DNA of 64,000 nt from Procambarus clarkii (lineage: Eukaryota > Arthropoda > Malacostraca > Decapoda > Cambaridae): the NCBI RefSeq assembly GCF_040958095.1, contig NC_091220.1:20573167-20637166 (forward strand), written 5' to 3'. The position numbers were made by a program, and so were the translations under genes. Shown here in pieces: positions 21,701-34,804 of this stretch (its first letter is position 1; each line of letters starts with the position of its first letter). Under the pieces are notes generated by a model. The model searched no databases. It had not been told where the DNA came from and worked only from the letters and a program-made list of their open reading frames with translations.

Positions 21701-24700
21701 GCTCAGGAGTCAAATTTCCGACATTTCTGACATTATAAAAACTGCACAGGGGTTTGGGCAAAATATGACCCATCGCCGTTATCAGTAATTGGCATATTTT
21801 CGGTATGAAACGTCGTAATTTGTAACTGAAAATAGGTGCAGTGAGTCAGAATTCGGCTCAAAACTCACGCTCAGGAGTCAAATTTCCGACATTTCAGACA
21901 TTTTAAAAACTGCAGGGGTGTTTGGGAAAAATGTGACCCATCGATGTTTTCAGTAATTGGCATTTTTTCGGTATAAAAAGTCGTAATTTGAAACTGAAAA
22001 TAGGTGCAGAGAGTCAGAATTCGGATAAAAAATCACGCTCAGGAGTCAAATTTCCGACATTTCAGACATTTTGAAAACTACAGGTGGGGGGTTTTGGTAA
22101 AATATGACCCATCGCCGTTTACAGTAATTGGCATATTTTCGGTATGAAACGTCGAAATTTGAAACTGAAAATAGGTGCAGAGAGTCAGAATTCGGCTCAA
22201 AAATCACGCTCAGGAGTCAAATTTCCGACATTTCAGACATTTTAAAAACTGCAGGGGGGTTTGGGCAAAATATGACCAATCGCCGTTTTCAGTAATTGGC
22301 ATATTTTCGGTATGAAACGTCGTAATTTGATACTGAAAATAGGTGCAGAGAGTCAGAATTCCGCTCAAAAATCACGCTCAGGAGTCAAATTTCCGACATT
22401 TCAGACATTTTAAAAACTGCAGGGGGGTTTGGGCAAAATATGACCCATCGCCGTTTTCAGTGATTGGCATATTTTCGGTATGAAAAGTCGTAATTTGAAA
22501 CTGAAAATTGGTGCAGAGAGTCAGAATTCGGCTCAAAAATTACGCTCAGGAGTCAAATTTCCGACATTTCAGACATTTTGAAAACTGCAGGGGGGTTTGG
22601 GCAAAATATGACCCATCGCCGTTTTCAGTAATTGGCATATTTTCGGTATAAAAATTCGTAATTTGAAACTGAAAATAGGTGCAGAGAGTCAGAATTCGGC
22701 TCAAAAATCACGCTCATGAGTCAAATTTCTGACATTTCAGACATTTTACAAACTGCAGGAGGGTTTGGGCAAAATATGACCCAACGCCGTTTTCAGTAAT
22801 TGGCATATTTTCGGTATAAAATGTCGTAATTTGAAACTGAAAATAGGTGCAGAGAGTCAGAATTCGGCTCAAAAATCACTCAGAGGAGTCAAATTTCCGA
22901 CATTTCAGACATTTTGAAAACTGCAGGGGGGTTTGGGCAAAATATGACCCATCGCCGTTTTCAGTAATTGGCATATTTTCGGTATAAAAAGTCGTAATTT
23001 GAAACTGAAAATAGGTGCAGAGAGTCAGAATTCGGATAAAAAATCACGCTCAGGAGTCAAATTTCCGACATTTCAGACATTTTGATAACTGCAGGGGCGT
23101 TTGGGCAAAATATGTCCCATCGCCGTTTTCAGTAATTGGCATATTTTCGGTATGAAAAGTCGTAATTTGATACTGAAAATAGGTGCAGAGAGTCAGAATT
23201 CGGCTCAAAAATCACGCTCAGGAGTCAAATTTCCGACATTTCAGACATTTTGACAACTGCAGGGGGGTTTGGTCAAAATATGACCCATCGCCGTTTTCAG
23301 TAATTGGCATATTTTCGGTATAAAAAGTCATAATTTGAAACTGAAAATAGGTGCAGAGAGTCAGAATTCGGCTCAAAAATCACGCTCAGGAGTCAAATTT
23401 CCGACATTTCAGACATTTTAAAAACTGCAGGGGTGTTTGGGCAAAATGTGACCCATCGATGTTTTCAGTAATTGGCATTTTTTCGGTATAAAAAGTCGTA
23501 ATTTGAAACTGAAAATAGGTGCAGAGAGTCAGAATTCGGATAAAAAATCACGCTCAGGAGTCAAATTTCCGACATTTCAGACATTTTGAAAACTACAGGT
23601 GGGGGGTTTTGGTAAAATATGACCCATCGCCGTTTACAGTAATTGGCATATTTTCGGTATGAAACGTCGAAATTTGAAACTGAAAATAGGTGCAGAGAGT
23701 CAGAATTCGGCTCAAAAATCACGCTCAGGAGTCAAATTTCCGACATTTCAGACATTTTAAAAACTGCAGGGGGGTTTGGGCAAAATATGACCAATCGCCG
23801 TTTTCAGTAATTGGCATATTTTCGGTATGAAACGTCGTAATTTGATACTGAAAATAGGTGCAGAGAGTCAGAATTCGGCTCAAAAATCACGCTCAGGAGT
23901 CAAATTTCCGACATTTCAGACATTTTAAAAACTGCAGGGGGGTTTGGGCAAAATATGACCCATCGCCGTTTTCAGTAATTGGCATATTTTCGGTATGAAA
24001 AGTCGTAATTTGAAACTGAAAATTGGTGCAGAGAGTCAGAATTCGGCTCAAAAATTACGCTCAGGAGTCAAATTTCCGACATTTCAGACATTTTGAAAAC
24101 TGCAGGGGGGTTTGGGCAAAATATGACCCATCGCCGTTTTCAGTAATTGGCATATTTTCGGTATAAAAATTCGTAATTTGAAACTGAAAATAGGTGCAGA
24201 GAGTCAGAATTCGGCTCAAAAATCACGCTCATGAGTCAAATTTCTGACATTTCAGACATTTTACAAACTGCAGGAGGGTTTGGGCAAAATATGACCCAAC
24301 GCCGTTTTCAGTAATTGGCATATTTTCGGTATAAAATGTCGTAATTTGAAACTGAAAATAGGTGCAGAGAGTCAGAATTCGGCTCAAAAATCACTCAGAG
24401 GAGTCAAATTTCCGACATTTCAGACATTTTGAAAACTGCAGGGGGGTTTGGGCAAAATATGACCCATTGCCGTTTTCAGTAATTGGCATATTTTCGGTAT
24501 AAAAAGTCGTAATTTGAAACTGAAAATAGGTGCAGAGAGTCAGAATTCGGCTCAAAAATCACGCTCAGGAGTCAAATTTCCGACATTTCAGACATTTTGA
24601 CAACTGCAGGGGGGTTTGGTCAAAATATGACCCATCGCCGTTTTCAGTAATTGGCATATTTTCGGTATAAAAAGTCGTAATTTGAAACTGAAAATAGGTG

Positions 24701-27700
24701 CAGAGAGTCAGAATTCGGCTCAAAAATCACGCTCAGGAGTCAAATTTCGGACAATTCAGACATTTTGAAATCTGCAGGGGGGGTTCTGCAAAAAATGACC
24801 CATCGCCGTTTTCAGTAATTGGCATATTTTCGGTATAAAAATTCGTAATTTGAAAATGAAAATAGGTGCAGAGAGTCAGAATTCGGCTCAAAATTCACGC
24901 TCAGGAGTCAAATTTCCGACATTTCAGACATTTTTAAAACTACAGGGCGGTTTGGGCAAAATATGACCCATCGCCGTTTTCAGTAATTGGCATATTTTCG
25001 GTATAAAAAGTCGTAATTTGAAAATGAAAATAGGTGCAGAGAGTCAGAATTCGGCTCAAAAATCACGCTCAGGAGTCAAATTTCCGACATTTTAGACATT
25101 TTTAAAACTGCAGGGCGGTTTGGGCAAAATATGACCCATCGCCGTTAACAGTATTTGGCATATTTTCGGTATGAAACGTCGTAATTTGAAACTGAAAATA
25201 GGTGCAGAGTGTCAAAATTCGGCTCAAAAATCACGCTCAGGAGTCAAATTTCCGATATTTCAGACATTTTGAAAACTGCAGGGGGGTTTAGGCAAAATAT
25301 GACCCATCGCCGTTTTCAGTAATTGGCATATTTTCGGTATAAAAAGTCGTAATTTGAAACTAAAAATAGGTGCAGAGAGTCAGAATTCGGCTCAAAAATC
25401 ACGCTCAGGACTCAAATTTCCGACATTTCAGACATTTTGAAAACTGCAGGGGGGTTTGTTCACAATATGACCCATCGCCGTTTACAGTAATTGGCATATT
25501 TTCGGTATGAAACGTCGTAATTTGAAACTGAAAATAGGTGCAGAGAGTCAGAATTCGGCTCAAAAATCACGCTCAGGAGTCAAATTTCCGACATTTCTGA
25601 CATTTTGAAAACTGCAGGGGGGTTTGGGCAAAATATGATCCATCGCCGTTTACAGTAATTGGCATATTTTCGTTGTGAAACGTCGTAATTTGAAACTGAA
25701 AATAGGTGCAAAGAGTCAGAATTCGGCTCAAAAATCACGCTCAGGAGTCAAATTTCCGACATTTCTGACATTATAAAAACTGAACAGGGGTTTGGGCAAA
25801 ATATGACCCATCGCCGTTTTCAGTAATTGGCATATTTTCGGTATGAAACGTCGTAATTTGTAACTGAAAATAGGTGCAGTGAGTCAGAATTCGGCTCAAA
25901 ACTCACGCTCAGGAGTCAAATTTCCGACATTTCAGACATTTTGAAAACTGCAGGGGGGTTTGGGCAAAATATGACCCTTCGCCGTTTTCAGTAATTGGCA
26001 TATTTTCGGTATAAAAAGTCGTAATTTGAAACTGAAAATAGGTGCAGAGAGTCAGAATTCGGCTCAAAAATCACGCGCAGGAGTCAAATTTCCGACATTT
26101 CAGACATTTTGAAAACTGCAGGGGGGTTTGGGCAAAATATGACCCATCGCCGTTTTCAGTAATTGGCATATTTTCGTTGTGAAACGTCGTAATTTGAAAC
26201 TAAAAATAGGTGCAGAGAGTCAGAATTCGGCTCAAAAATCACTCAGAGGAGTCAAATTTCCGACATTTAAGACATTTTGAAAACTGCAGGGGGGTTTGGG
26301 CAAAATATGACCCATCGCCGTTTTCAGTAATTGGCATATTTTCGGTATAAAAAGTCGTAATTTGAAACTGAAAATAGGTGCAGAGAGTCAGAATTCGGAT
26401 AAAAAATCACGCTTAGGAGTCAAATTTCCGACATTTTAGACATTTTGATAACTGCAGGGGCGTTTGGGCAAAATATGACCCATCTCCGTTTTCAGTAATT
26501 GGCATATTTTCGGTATGAAACGTCGTAATTTGATACTGAAAATAGGTGCAGAGAGTCAGAATTCGGCTCAAAAATCACGCTCAGGAGTCAAATTTCCGAC
26601 ATTTCAGACATTTTGAAAACTGCAGGGGGGTTTGGGCAAAATATGACCCATCGCCGTTTTCAGTAATTGGCATATTTTCGGTATAAAAAGTCGTAATTTG
26701 AAACTGAAAATAGGTGCAGAGAGTCAGAATTCGGCTCAAAAATCACGCTCAGGAGTCAAATTTCTGACATTTCAGACATTTTACAAACTGCAGGGGGGTT
26801 TGGGCAAAATATGACCCATCGCCGTTTTCAGTAATTGGCATATTTTCGGTATAAAAAGTCGTAATTTGAAACTGAAAATAGGTGCAGAGAGTCAGAATTC
26901 GGCTCAAAAATCACGCTCAGGAGTCAAATTTCTGACATTTCAGACATTTTACAAACTGCAGGGGGGTTTGGGCAAAATATGACCCATCGCCGTTTTCAGT
27001 AATTGGCATATTTTCGTTGTGAAACGTCGTAATTTGAAACTAAAAATAGGTGCAGAGAGTCAGAATTCGGCTCAAAAATCACTCAGAGGAGTAAAATTTC
27101 CGACATTTCAGACATTTTGATAAATGCAGGGGCGTTTGGGCAAAATATGACCCCATCGCCGTTTTCAGTAATTGGCATATTTTCGGTATGAAACGTCGTA
27201 ATTTGATACTGAAAGTAGGTGCAGGGAGTCAGAATTCGGCTCAAAAATCACGCTCAGGAATCAAATTTCCGACATTTCAGACATTTTAAAAACTGCAGGG
27301 GGGTTTGGGCAAAATATGACCCATCGCCGTTTTCAGTAATTGGCATATTTTCGGTATGAAAAGTCGTAATTTGGAACTGAAAATAGGTGCAGAGAGTCAG
27401 AATTTGGCTCAAAAATCACGCTCAGGAGTCAAATTTCCGACATTTCAGACATTTTGAAAACTGCAGGGGGGTTTGGGCAAAATATGACCCATCCCCGTTT
27501 TCAGTAATTGGCATATTTTCGGTATAAAAAGTCGTAATTTGAAAATGAAAATAGGTGCAGAGAGTCAGAATTCAGATAAAAAATCACGCTCAGGAGTAAA
27601 ATTTCCGACATTTCAGACATTTTGAAAACTGCAGGGGGTTTTGGGCAAAATATGACCCATCGCCGTTTACAGTAATTGATATATTTTCGGTATGAAACGT

Positions 27701-28463
27701 CGTAATTTGAAACTGAAAATAGGTTCAGAGAGTCAGAATTCGGCTCAAAAATCGCGCTCAGGAGTCAAATTTCCGACATTTCAGACATTTTGAAAACTGC
27801 AGGGGGGTTTGAGCAAAATATGACCCATCGCCGTTTTCAGTAATTGGCATATTTTCGGTATAAAAAGTCGTAACTTGAAACTGAAAATAGGTGCAGAGAG
27901 TCAGAATTCGGCTCAAAAATCACGCTCAGGAGTCACATTTCGGACATTTCAGATATTTTGAAAACTGCAGGGGGGTTTGGGCAAAATATGACCCATCGCC
28001 GTTTTGAGTAATTGGCATATTTTCGGTATGAAACGTCGTAATTTAAAACTGAAAATAGGTGCAGAGAGTCAGAATTTGGCTCAAAAATCACGCTCAGGAG
28101 TCAAATTTCGGACATTTCAGACATTTTGAAAACTGCAGGGGTGTTTGGGCAAAATATGACCCATCGCCGTTTTCAGTAATTGGCATAATTTCGGTATAAA
28201 AAGTCGTAATTTGAAAATGAAAATAGGTGCAGAGAGTCAGAATTTGGATAAAAAATCACGCTCAGGAGTCAAATTTCCGACATTTCGGACATTTTAAAAA
28301 CTGCAGGGGGGTTTAGGCAAAATATGACCCATTGCCGTTTACAGTAATTGGCATATTTTCGGTATGAAACGTCGTAATTTGAAACTGAAAATAGGTGCAG
28401 AGTCAGAATTCGGCTCAAAAATCACGCTCAGGAGTCAAATTTCCGACATTTCAGACATTTTAA
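18729..28463. repeat. 168-bp satellite array, main block
   Basis: About 58 head-to-tail monomers of ~168 bp. Landmarks in order are TGCAGGGGGGTTTGGGCAAA, ATGACCCATCGCCGTTTTCA, GTAATTGGCATATTTTCGG, GTCGTAATTTGAAACTG, GGTGCAGAGAGTCAGAATTC, CTCAAAAATCACGCTCAGG and AATTTCCGACATTTCAGAC. Left-part monomers (18730-20930) mostly have AAATTTCGGAC and GAAAATGAAAA. Right-part monomers have AAATTTCCGAC and GAAACTGAAAA, so there are at least two subfamilies. Longer duplications are described in the findings. One monomer has an 18-G run near 19895. There are no genes. Confidence 0.98.
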
Positions 28464-29346
28464 TTAACACTTTCGCGCTCTCCGCGCTCAAAAAAAATCA
28501 TACCCCAGATGCTTTCGGCGCTTTGCCTGCCTATGCGGTAAGACCGAAAAAGTGTACACTCTTTTGACTGTCCTGACAATAATTGAAGGCTCACGTATTT
28601 AAATTTGGTATCACTGTGTTCGCAATAAAATTGTCTATAAGAACATATCTATAAAATGCCGCCAAAGCATAAGGATTATCAACACTAAATAAAAAACTAT
28701 TCAGATCACTAGCCGAGAGCGCCAAACAGCAACAAAATGTTTCCAGTCTCTTAATGGTTGCGAAGCCTACTGTTGTCCTACTTCGCTAATTGTGGTATCA
28801 TTGGAATCGCAATAACATTCTCTACACGGACATATGCATATAAATATAGATTCAATGTCGTAGCCCAACCAAAACAGTGTGGGGAGTGGTCGAAGTGTTA
28901 CCCGCGGCGGCATATCGGGGAAACTCGCTCTGAAAAGTGTATATTCAATTCACTGTCCTGACATTATTTGTCTTTGTATGTATTTCATTTCTGTACCAAT
29001 GTGCTCGCAATAGAATGTTCTATAAGAATATAAGTATTAAAGGTCACATAAGGATGCGTTCGACCGGCAACATATATAAAAACTACGTCGATTATACGCG
29101 TCGTGTGAATAATACAATTGTTTTACCACGATGATTCACTGCCACGCCGTTTTCTTTATTAAGCTGTTCGGCTATTAGAAAAAACGAAAATTTCATGGCA
29201 AACATATGTAAACTATTCCCAGGTTGATCGGATAATAAATGGATTTTATACAAATATTTTTGCTCGTGACTCCCGAGAGGGGCACGCGTGCGGTGTGATT
29301 AATAATATTCGTGACAACGACGGTCTGCAGGAATGCGCCAAAGTGT
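28464..29346 (+). mobile_element. Non-autonomous piggyBac-like element, copy 1 (883 bp)
   Basis: Inserted at TTAA of a satellite monomer, with TTAA on both sides (28460-28463 and 29347-29350). The left end is TTAACACTTTCGCGCTCTCC and the right end read inward is ACACTTTGGCGCATTCCTGC, giving a ~12-bp imperfect inverted terminus. The left ~400 bp closely match the right end of the autonomous piggyBac at 49814-53370 in reverse complement. It has no transposase. Short open frames inside it recur in every copy but resemble nothing I know. Confidence 0.9.
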
Positions 29347-32300
29347 TTAAAAACTGCAGGGGGGTTTGGGCAAAATATGACCCATCGTCGTTTTCAGTAA
29401 TTGGCATATTTTCGGTATGAAAAGTCGTAATTTGAAACTGAAAATAGGTGCAGAGAGTCAGAATTCGGCTCAAAAATCACGCTCAGGAGTCAAATTTCCG
29501 ACATTTCAGACATTTTGAAAACTGCAGGGGGGTTTGGGCAAAATATGACCCATCGCCGTTTTCAGTAATTGGCATATTTTCGGTATAAAAAGTCGTAATT
29601 TGAAACTGAAAATAGGTGCAGAGAGTCAGAATTTGGATAAAAAATCACGCTCAGGAGTCAAATTTCCGACATGTCAGACATTTTGAAAACTGCAGGGGGG
29701 TTTAGGCAAAATATGACCCATTGCCGTTTACAGAAATTGGCACATTTTCGGTAAGAAACGTCGTAATTTGAAACTGAAAATATTTGCGAAGAGTCAGAAT
29801 TCGGCTCAAAAATCACGCTCAGGAGTCAAATTTCAGACATTTCAGACATTTTGAAAACTGCAGGGCGATTTGGGCAAAATATGACCCATCGCCGTTTACA
29901 GTAATTGGGATATTTTCGGTATGAAACGTATTAATTTGAAACTGAAAATAGGTGCAGAGAGTCAGAATTCGACTCAAAAATCACGCTCAGGATTCAAATT
30001 TCCGACATTTCAGACATTTTAAAACTGCAGGGAGGTTTGGGCAAAATATGACCCATCGCCGTTTTCAGTAATTGGCATATTTTCGGTATGAAACGTCGTA
30101 ATTTGAAACTGAAAATAGGTGCAGTGAGTCAGAATTCGGCTCAAAACTCACGTTCAGGAGTCAAATTTCCGACATATCAGACATTTTTAAAACTGCAGGG
30201 GGGTTTAGGCAAAATATGACCCATCGCCGTTTTCAGTAATTGGCATATTTTCGGTATAAAAAGTTGTAATTTGAAACTGAAAATAGGTGCAGAGAGTCAG
30301 AATTAGGCTCAAAAATCACGCTCAGGAGTCAAATTTCAGACATTTTTAAAACTGCAGGGCGGTTTGGGCAAAATATGACCCATCGCCGTTTACAGTAATT
30401 GGCATATTTTCGGTATGAAACGTCGTAATTTGAAACTGAAAATAGGTGCAGAGAGTCAGAATTCGGCTCAAAAATCACGCTCAGGATTCAAATTTTCGAC
30501 ATTTCAGACATTTTAAAACTGCAGGGGGGTTTGGGCAAAATATGACCCATCGCCGTTTTCAGTAATTGGCATATTTTCGGTATAAAAGGTCGTAATATGA
30601 AACTGAAAATAGGTGCAGTGAGTCAGAATTCGGCTCAAAACTCACGCTCAGGAGTCAAATTTCCGACATTTCAGACATTTTGAAAACTGCAGGGGGGTTT
30701 AGGCAAAATATGACCCATCGCCGTTTTCAGTAATTGGCATATTTTCGGTATAAAAAGTCGTAATTTGAAACTGAAAATAGGTGCAGAGAGTCAGAATTCG
30801 GCTCAAAAATCACGCTCAGGAGTCAAATTTCCGACATTTCTGACATTTTAAAAACTGTACGGGGGTTTGGGCAAAATATGACCCATCGCCGTTTTCAGTA
30901 ATTGGCATATTTTCGGTATAAAAAGTCGTAATTTGAAACTGAAAATAGGTGCAGAGACTCAGAATTTGGCTCAAAAATCACGCTCACGAGTCAAATTTCC
31001 GACATTTCAGACATTTTGAAAACTGCAGGGGGGTTTGGGCAAAATATGACCCATCGCCGTTTACAGTAATTGGCATATTTTCGTTGTGAAACGTCGTAAT
31101 TTGAAACTGAAAATAGGTGCAGAGAGTCAGAATTCGGCTCAAAAATCACGCTCAGGAGTCAAATTTCCGACACTTCTGACATTTTAAAAACTGCACAGGG
31201 GTTTGGGCAAAATATGACCCATCGCCGTTTTCAGTAATTGGCATATTTTCGGTATGAAACGTCGTAATTTGTAACTGAAAATAGGTGCAGTGAGTCAAAA
31301 TTCGGCTCAAAACTCACGCTCAGGAGTCTAATTAACGGTATTTCAGACATTTTGAAAACTGCAGGTGGGGGGTTTTGGCAAAATATGACCCATCGCCGTT
31401 TACAGTAATTGGCATATTTTCGGTATGAAACGTCGAAATTTGAAACTGAAAATAGGTGCAGAGAGTCAGAATTCGGCTCAAAAATCACGCTCAGGAGTCA
31501 AATTTCCGACATTTCAAACATTTTAAAAACTGCAGGGGGGTTTGGGCAAAATATGACCCATCGCCGTTTTCAGTAATTGGCATATTTTCGGTATGAAACG
31601 TCGAAATTTGAAACTGAAAATAGGTGAAGAGAGTCAGAATTCGGCTCAAAAATCACGCTCAGGCGTCAAATTTCCGACATTTCAGATATTTTGAAAACTG
31701 CAGGGGGGTTTGGGCAAAATATGACCCATCGCCGTTTACAGTAATTGGCATATTTTCGTTGTGAAACGTCGTAATATGAAACTGAATATAGGTGCAGAGA
31801 GTCAGAATTCGGATACAAAATCACGCTCAGGAGTCAAATTTCCGACATTTCAGACATTTTAAAACTGCAGGGGGGTTTGGGCAAAATATGACCCATCGCC
31901 GTTTTCAGTAATTGGCATATTTTCGGTATAAAAGGTCGTAATATGAAACTGAAAATAGGTGCAGTGAGTCAGAATTCGGCTCAAAACTCACGCTCAGGAG
32001 TCAAATTTCCGACATTTCAGACATTTTGAAAACTGCAGGGGGGTTTAGGCAAAATATGACCCATTGCCGTTTTTAGTAATTGGCATATTTTCGGTATAAA
32101 AAGTCGTAATTTGAAACTGAAAATAGGTGCAGAGAGTCAGAATTCGGCTCAAAAATCACGCTCAGGAGTCAAATTTCCGACATTTCAGACATTTTGAAAA
32201 CTGCAAGGGGGTTTGGTCAAAATATGACCCATCGCCATTTACAGTAATTGGCATATTTTAGGTATGAAACGAAGTAATTTGAAACTGAAAAAAGGTGCAG

Positions 32301-32533
32301 AGAGTCAGAATTCGGCTCAAAAATCGCGCTCAGGAGTCAAATTTCCGACATTTCAGACATTTTGAAAACTGCAGGGGGGTTTGGGCAAAATATGACCCAT
32401 CGCCGTTTACAGTAATTGGCATATTTTCGGTATGAAACGTCGTAATTTGAAACTGAAAATAGGTGCAGAGAGTCAGAATTCGGCTCAAAAATCACGCTCA
32501 GGAGTCAAATTTCCGACATTTCAGACATTTTAA
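29347..32533. repeat. 168-bp satellite, block between element copies 1 and 2
   Basis: About 19 monomers. It contains one monomer with the unusual GAGTCTAATTAACGGTATTT (near 31325) that recurs near 36113. Confidence 0.97.
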
Positions 32534-33414
32534 TACACTTTCGTGCTCTTGGCGTTCAAAAAATATCATACCCCAGATGCTTTAGGCGCTTCGCGCGCCT
32601 ATGCGATAAGACCGAAAAAGTGTTCACTCTTTTGACTGTCCTGACAATAATTGAAGGCGCACGTATTTAAATTTGGTATCACTGTGTTCGCAATAAAATT
32701 GTCTATAAGAACATATCTATAAAATGCCGTCAAAGCATAAGGATTATCAACACCAAATAAAAAACTATTCAGATCACTAGCCAAGAGCGCCAAACAGCAA
32801 CAAAATGTTAAAACTCTCTTAATGGTTGCGAAGCCTACAGTTGTCCTACTTCGCTAATTGTGGTATCATTGGAATCGCAATAAAATTCTCTACACGGACA
32901 TATGCATATAAATATAGATTCAATGTCGTAGCCCACCCAAAACAGTGTGGGAAGTGGCCGAAGTTTTACCCGCGGCGGCATATTGGCGAAACTCGCTCTG
33001 AAAAGTGTATATTCAATTCACTGTCCTGACATTATTTGTCTATGTATGTATTTCATTTTTGTACCAATGTGCTCGCAATAGAATGTTCTATAAGAATAAA
33101 AATATTAAAGGTCACATAAGGATGCGTTCGACCGGCAACATATATAAAAACTACGTCGATTATACGCGTCGTGTGAATAATACAATTGTTTTACCACGAT
33201 GATTCACTGCCACGCCGTTTTCTTTATTAAGCTGTTCGGCTATTAGAAAAAACGTAAATTTCATGGCAAACATATGTAAACTATTCCAAGGTTGATCGGA
33301 TAATAAATGGATTTTATACAAATATTTTTGCTCGTGACTCCCGAGAGGGCCACGCGTGCGGTGTGATTAATAATATTCGTGACAACGACGGTCTGCAGGA
33401 ATGCGCCAAAGTGT
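32534..33414 (+). mobile_element. Non-autonomous piggyBac-like element, copy 2 (881 bp)
   Basis: TTAA flanks at 32530-32533 and 33415-33418. The left end is TACACTTTCGTGCTCTTGGC, the subtype shared with copies 3, 4 and 6. Confidence 0.9.
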
Positions 33415-33922
33415 TTAAAAACAGCAGGGGGGTTTGGGCAAAATATGACCCATCGTTGTTTTCAGTAATTGGCATATTTTCGGTATGAAAAGTCGTAATT
33501 TGAAACTGAAAATAGGTGCAGAGAGTCAGAATTCGGCTCAAAAATCACGCTCAGGAGTCAAATTTCCGACATTTCAGACATATTGAAAACTGCAGGGGGG
33601 TTTGGGCAAAATATGACCCATCGCCGTTTTCAGTAATTGGCATATTTTCGGTATAAAAAGTAGTAATTTGAAACTGAAAATAGGTGCAGAGAGTCAGAAT
33701 TTGGATAAAAAATGACGCTCAGGAGTCAAATTTCCGACATTTCAGACATTTTGAAAACTGCAGGGGGGTTTGGGCAAAATATGACCCATCGCCGTTTACA
33801 GTAATTGGCATATTTTCGGTATGAAACGTCGTAATTTGAAACTGAAAATAGGTGTAGAGAGTCAGAATTCGGCTCAAAAATCACGCTCAGGAGTCAAATT
33901 TCCGACATTTCAGACATTTTAA
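33415..33922. repeat. 168-bp satellite, three monomers
   Basis: 504 bp from the TTAA of copy 2 to the TTAA of copy 3, exactly 3 x 168. Confidence 0.97.
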
Positions 33923-34804
33923 TACACTTTCGTGCTCTTGGCGTTCAAAAAAATATCATACCCCAGATGCTTTAGGCGCTTCGCGCGCCTATGCGGTAAG
34001 ACCGAAAAAGTGTACACTCTTTTGACTGTCCTGACAATAATTGAAGGCGCACGTATTTAAATTTGGTATCACTGTGTTCGCAATAAAATTGTCTATAAGA
34101 ACATATCTATAAAATGCCGCCAAAGCATTAGGATTATCAACACCAAATAAAAAACTATTCAGATCACTAGCCGAGAGCGCCAAACAGCAACAAAATGTTT
34201 CCACTCTCTTAATGGTTGCGAAGCCTACAGTTGTCCTACTTCGCTAATTGTGGTATCATTGGAATCGCAATAAAATTCTCTACACGGACATATGCATATA
34301 AATATAGATTCAATGTCGTAGCCCACCCAAAACAGTGTGGGAAGTGATCGAAGTGTTACCCGCGGCGGCATATCGGCGAAACTCGCTTTGAAAAGTGTAT
34401 ATTCAATTCACTGTCCTGACATTATTTGTCGATGTATGTATTTCATTTTTGTACCAATGTGCTCGCAATAGAATGTTCTATAAGAACATAAGTATTAAAG
34501 GTCACATAAGGATGCGTTCGACCGCCAACATATATAAAAACTACGTCGATTATACTCGTCGTGTCAATAATACAATTGTTTTACCACGATGATTCACTGC
34601 CACGCCGATTTCTTTATTAAGCTGTTCGGCTATTAGAAAAAACGTAAAGTTCATGGCAAACATATGTAAACTATTCCTAAGTTGATCGGATAATAAATGG
34701 ATTTTATACAAATATTTTTGCTCGTGACTCCCGAGAGGGGCACGCGTGCGGTGTGATTAATAATATTCATGACAACGACGGTCTGCAGGAATGCGTCAAA
34801 GTGT
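33923..34804 (+). mobile_element. Non-autonomous piggyBac-like element, copy 3 (882 bp)
   Basis: TTAA flanks at 33919-33922 and 34805-34808. Very close to copies 2 and 4 across its length. Confidence 0.9.
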
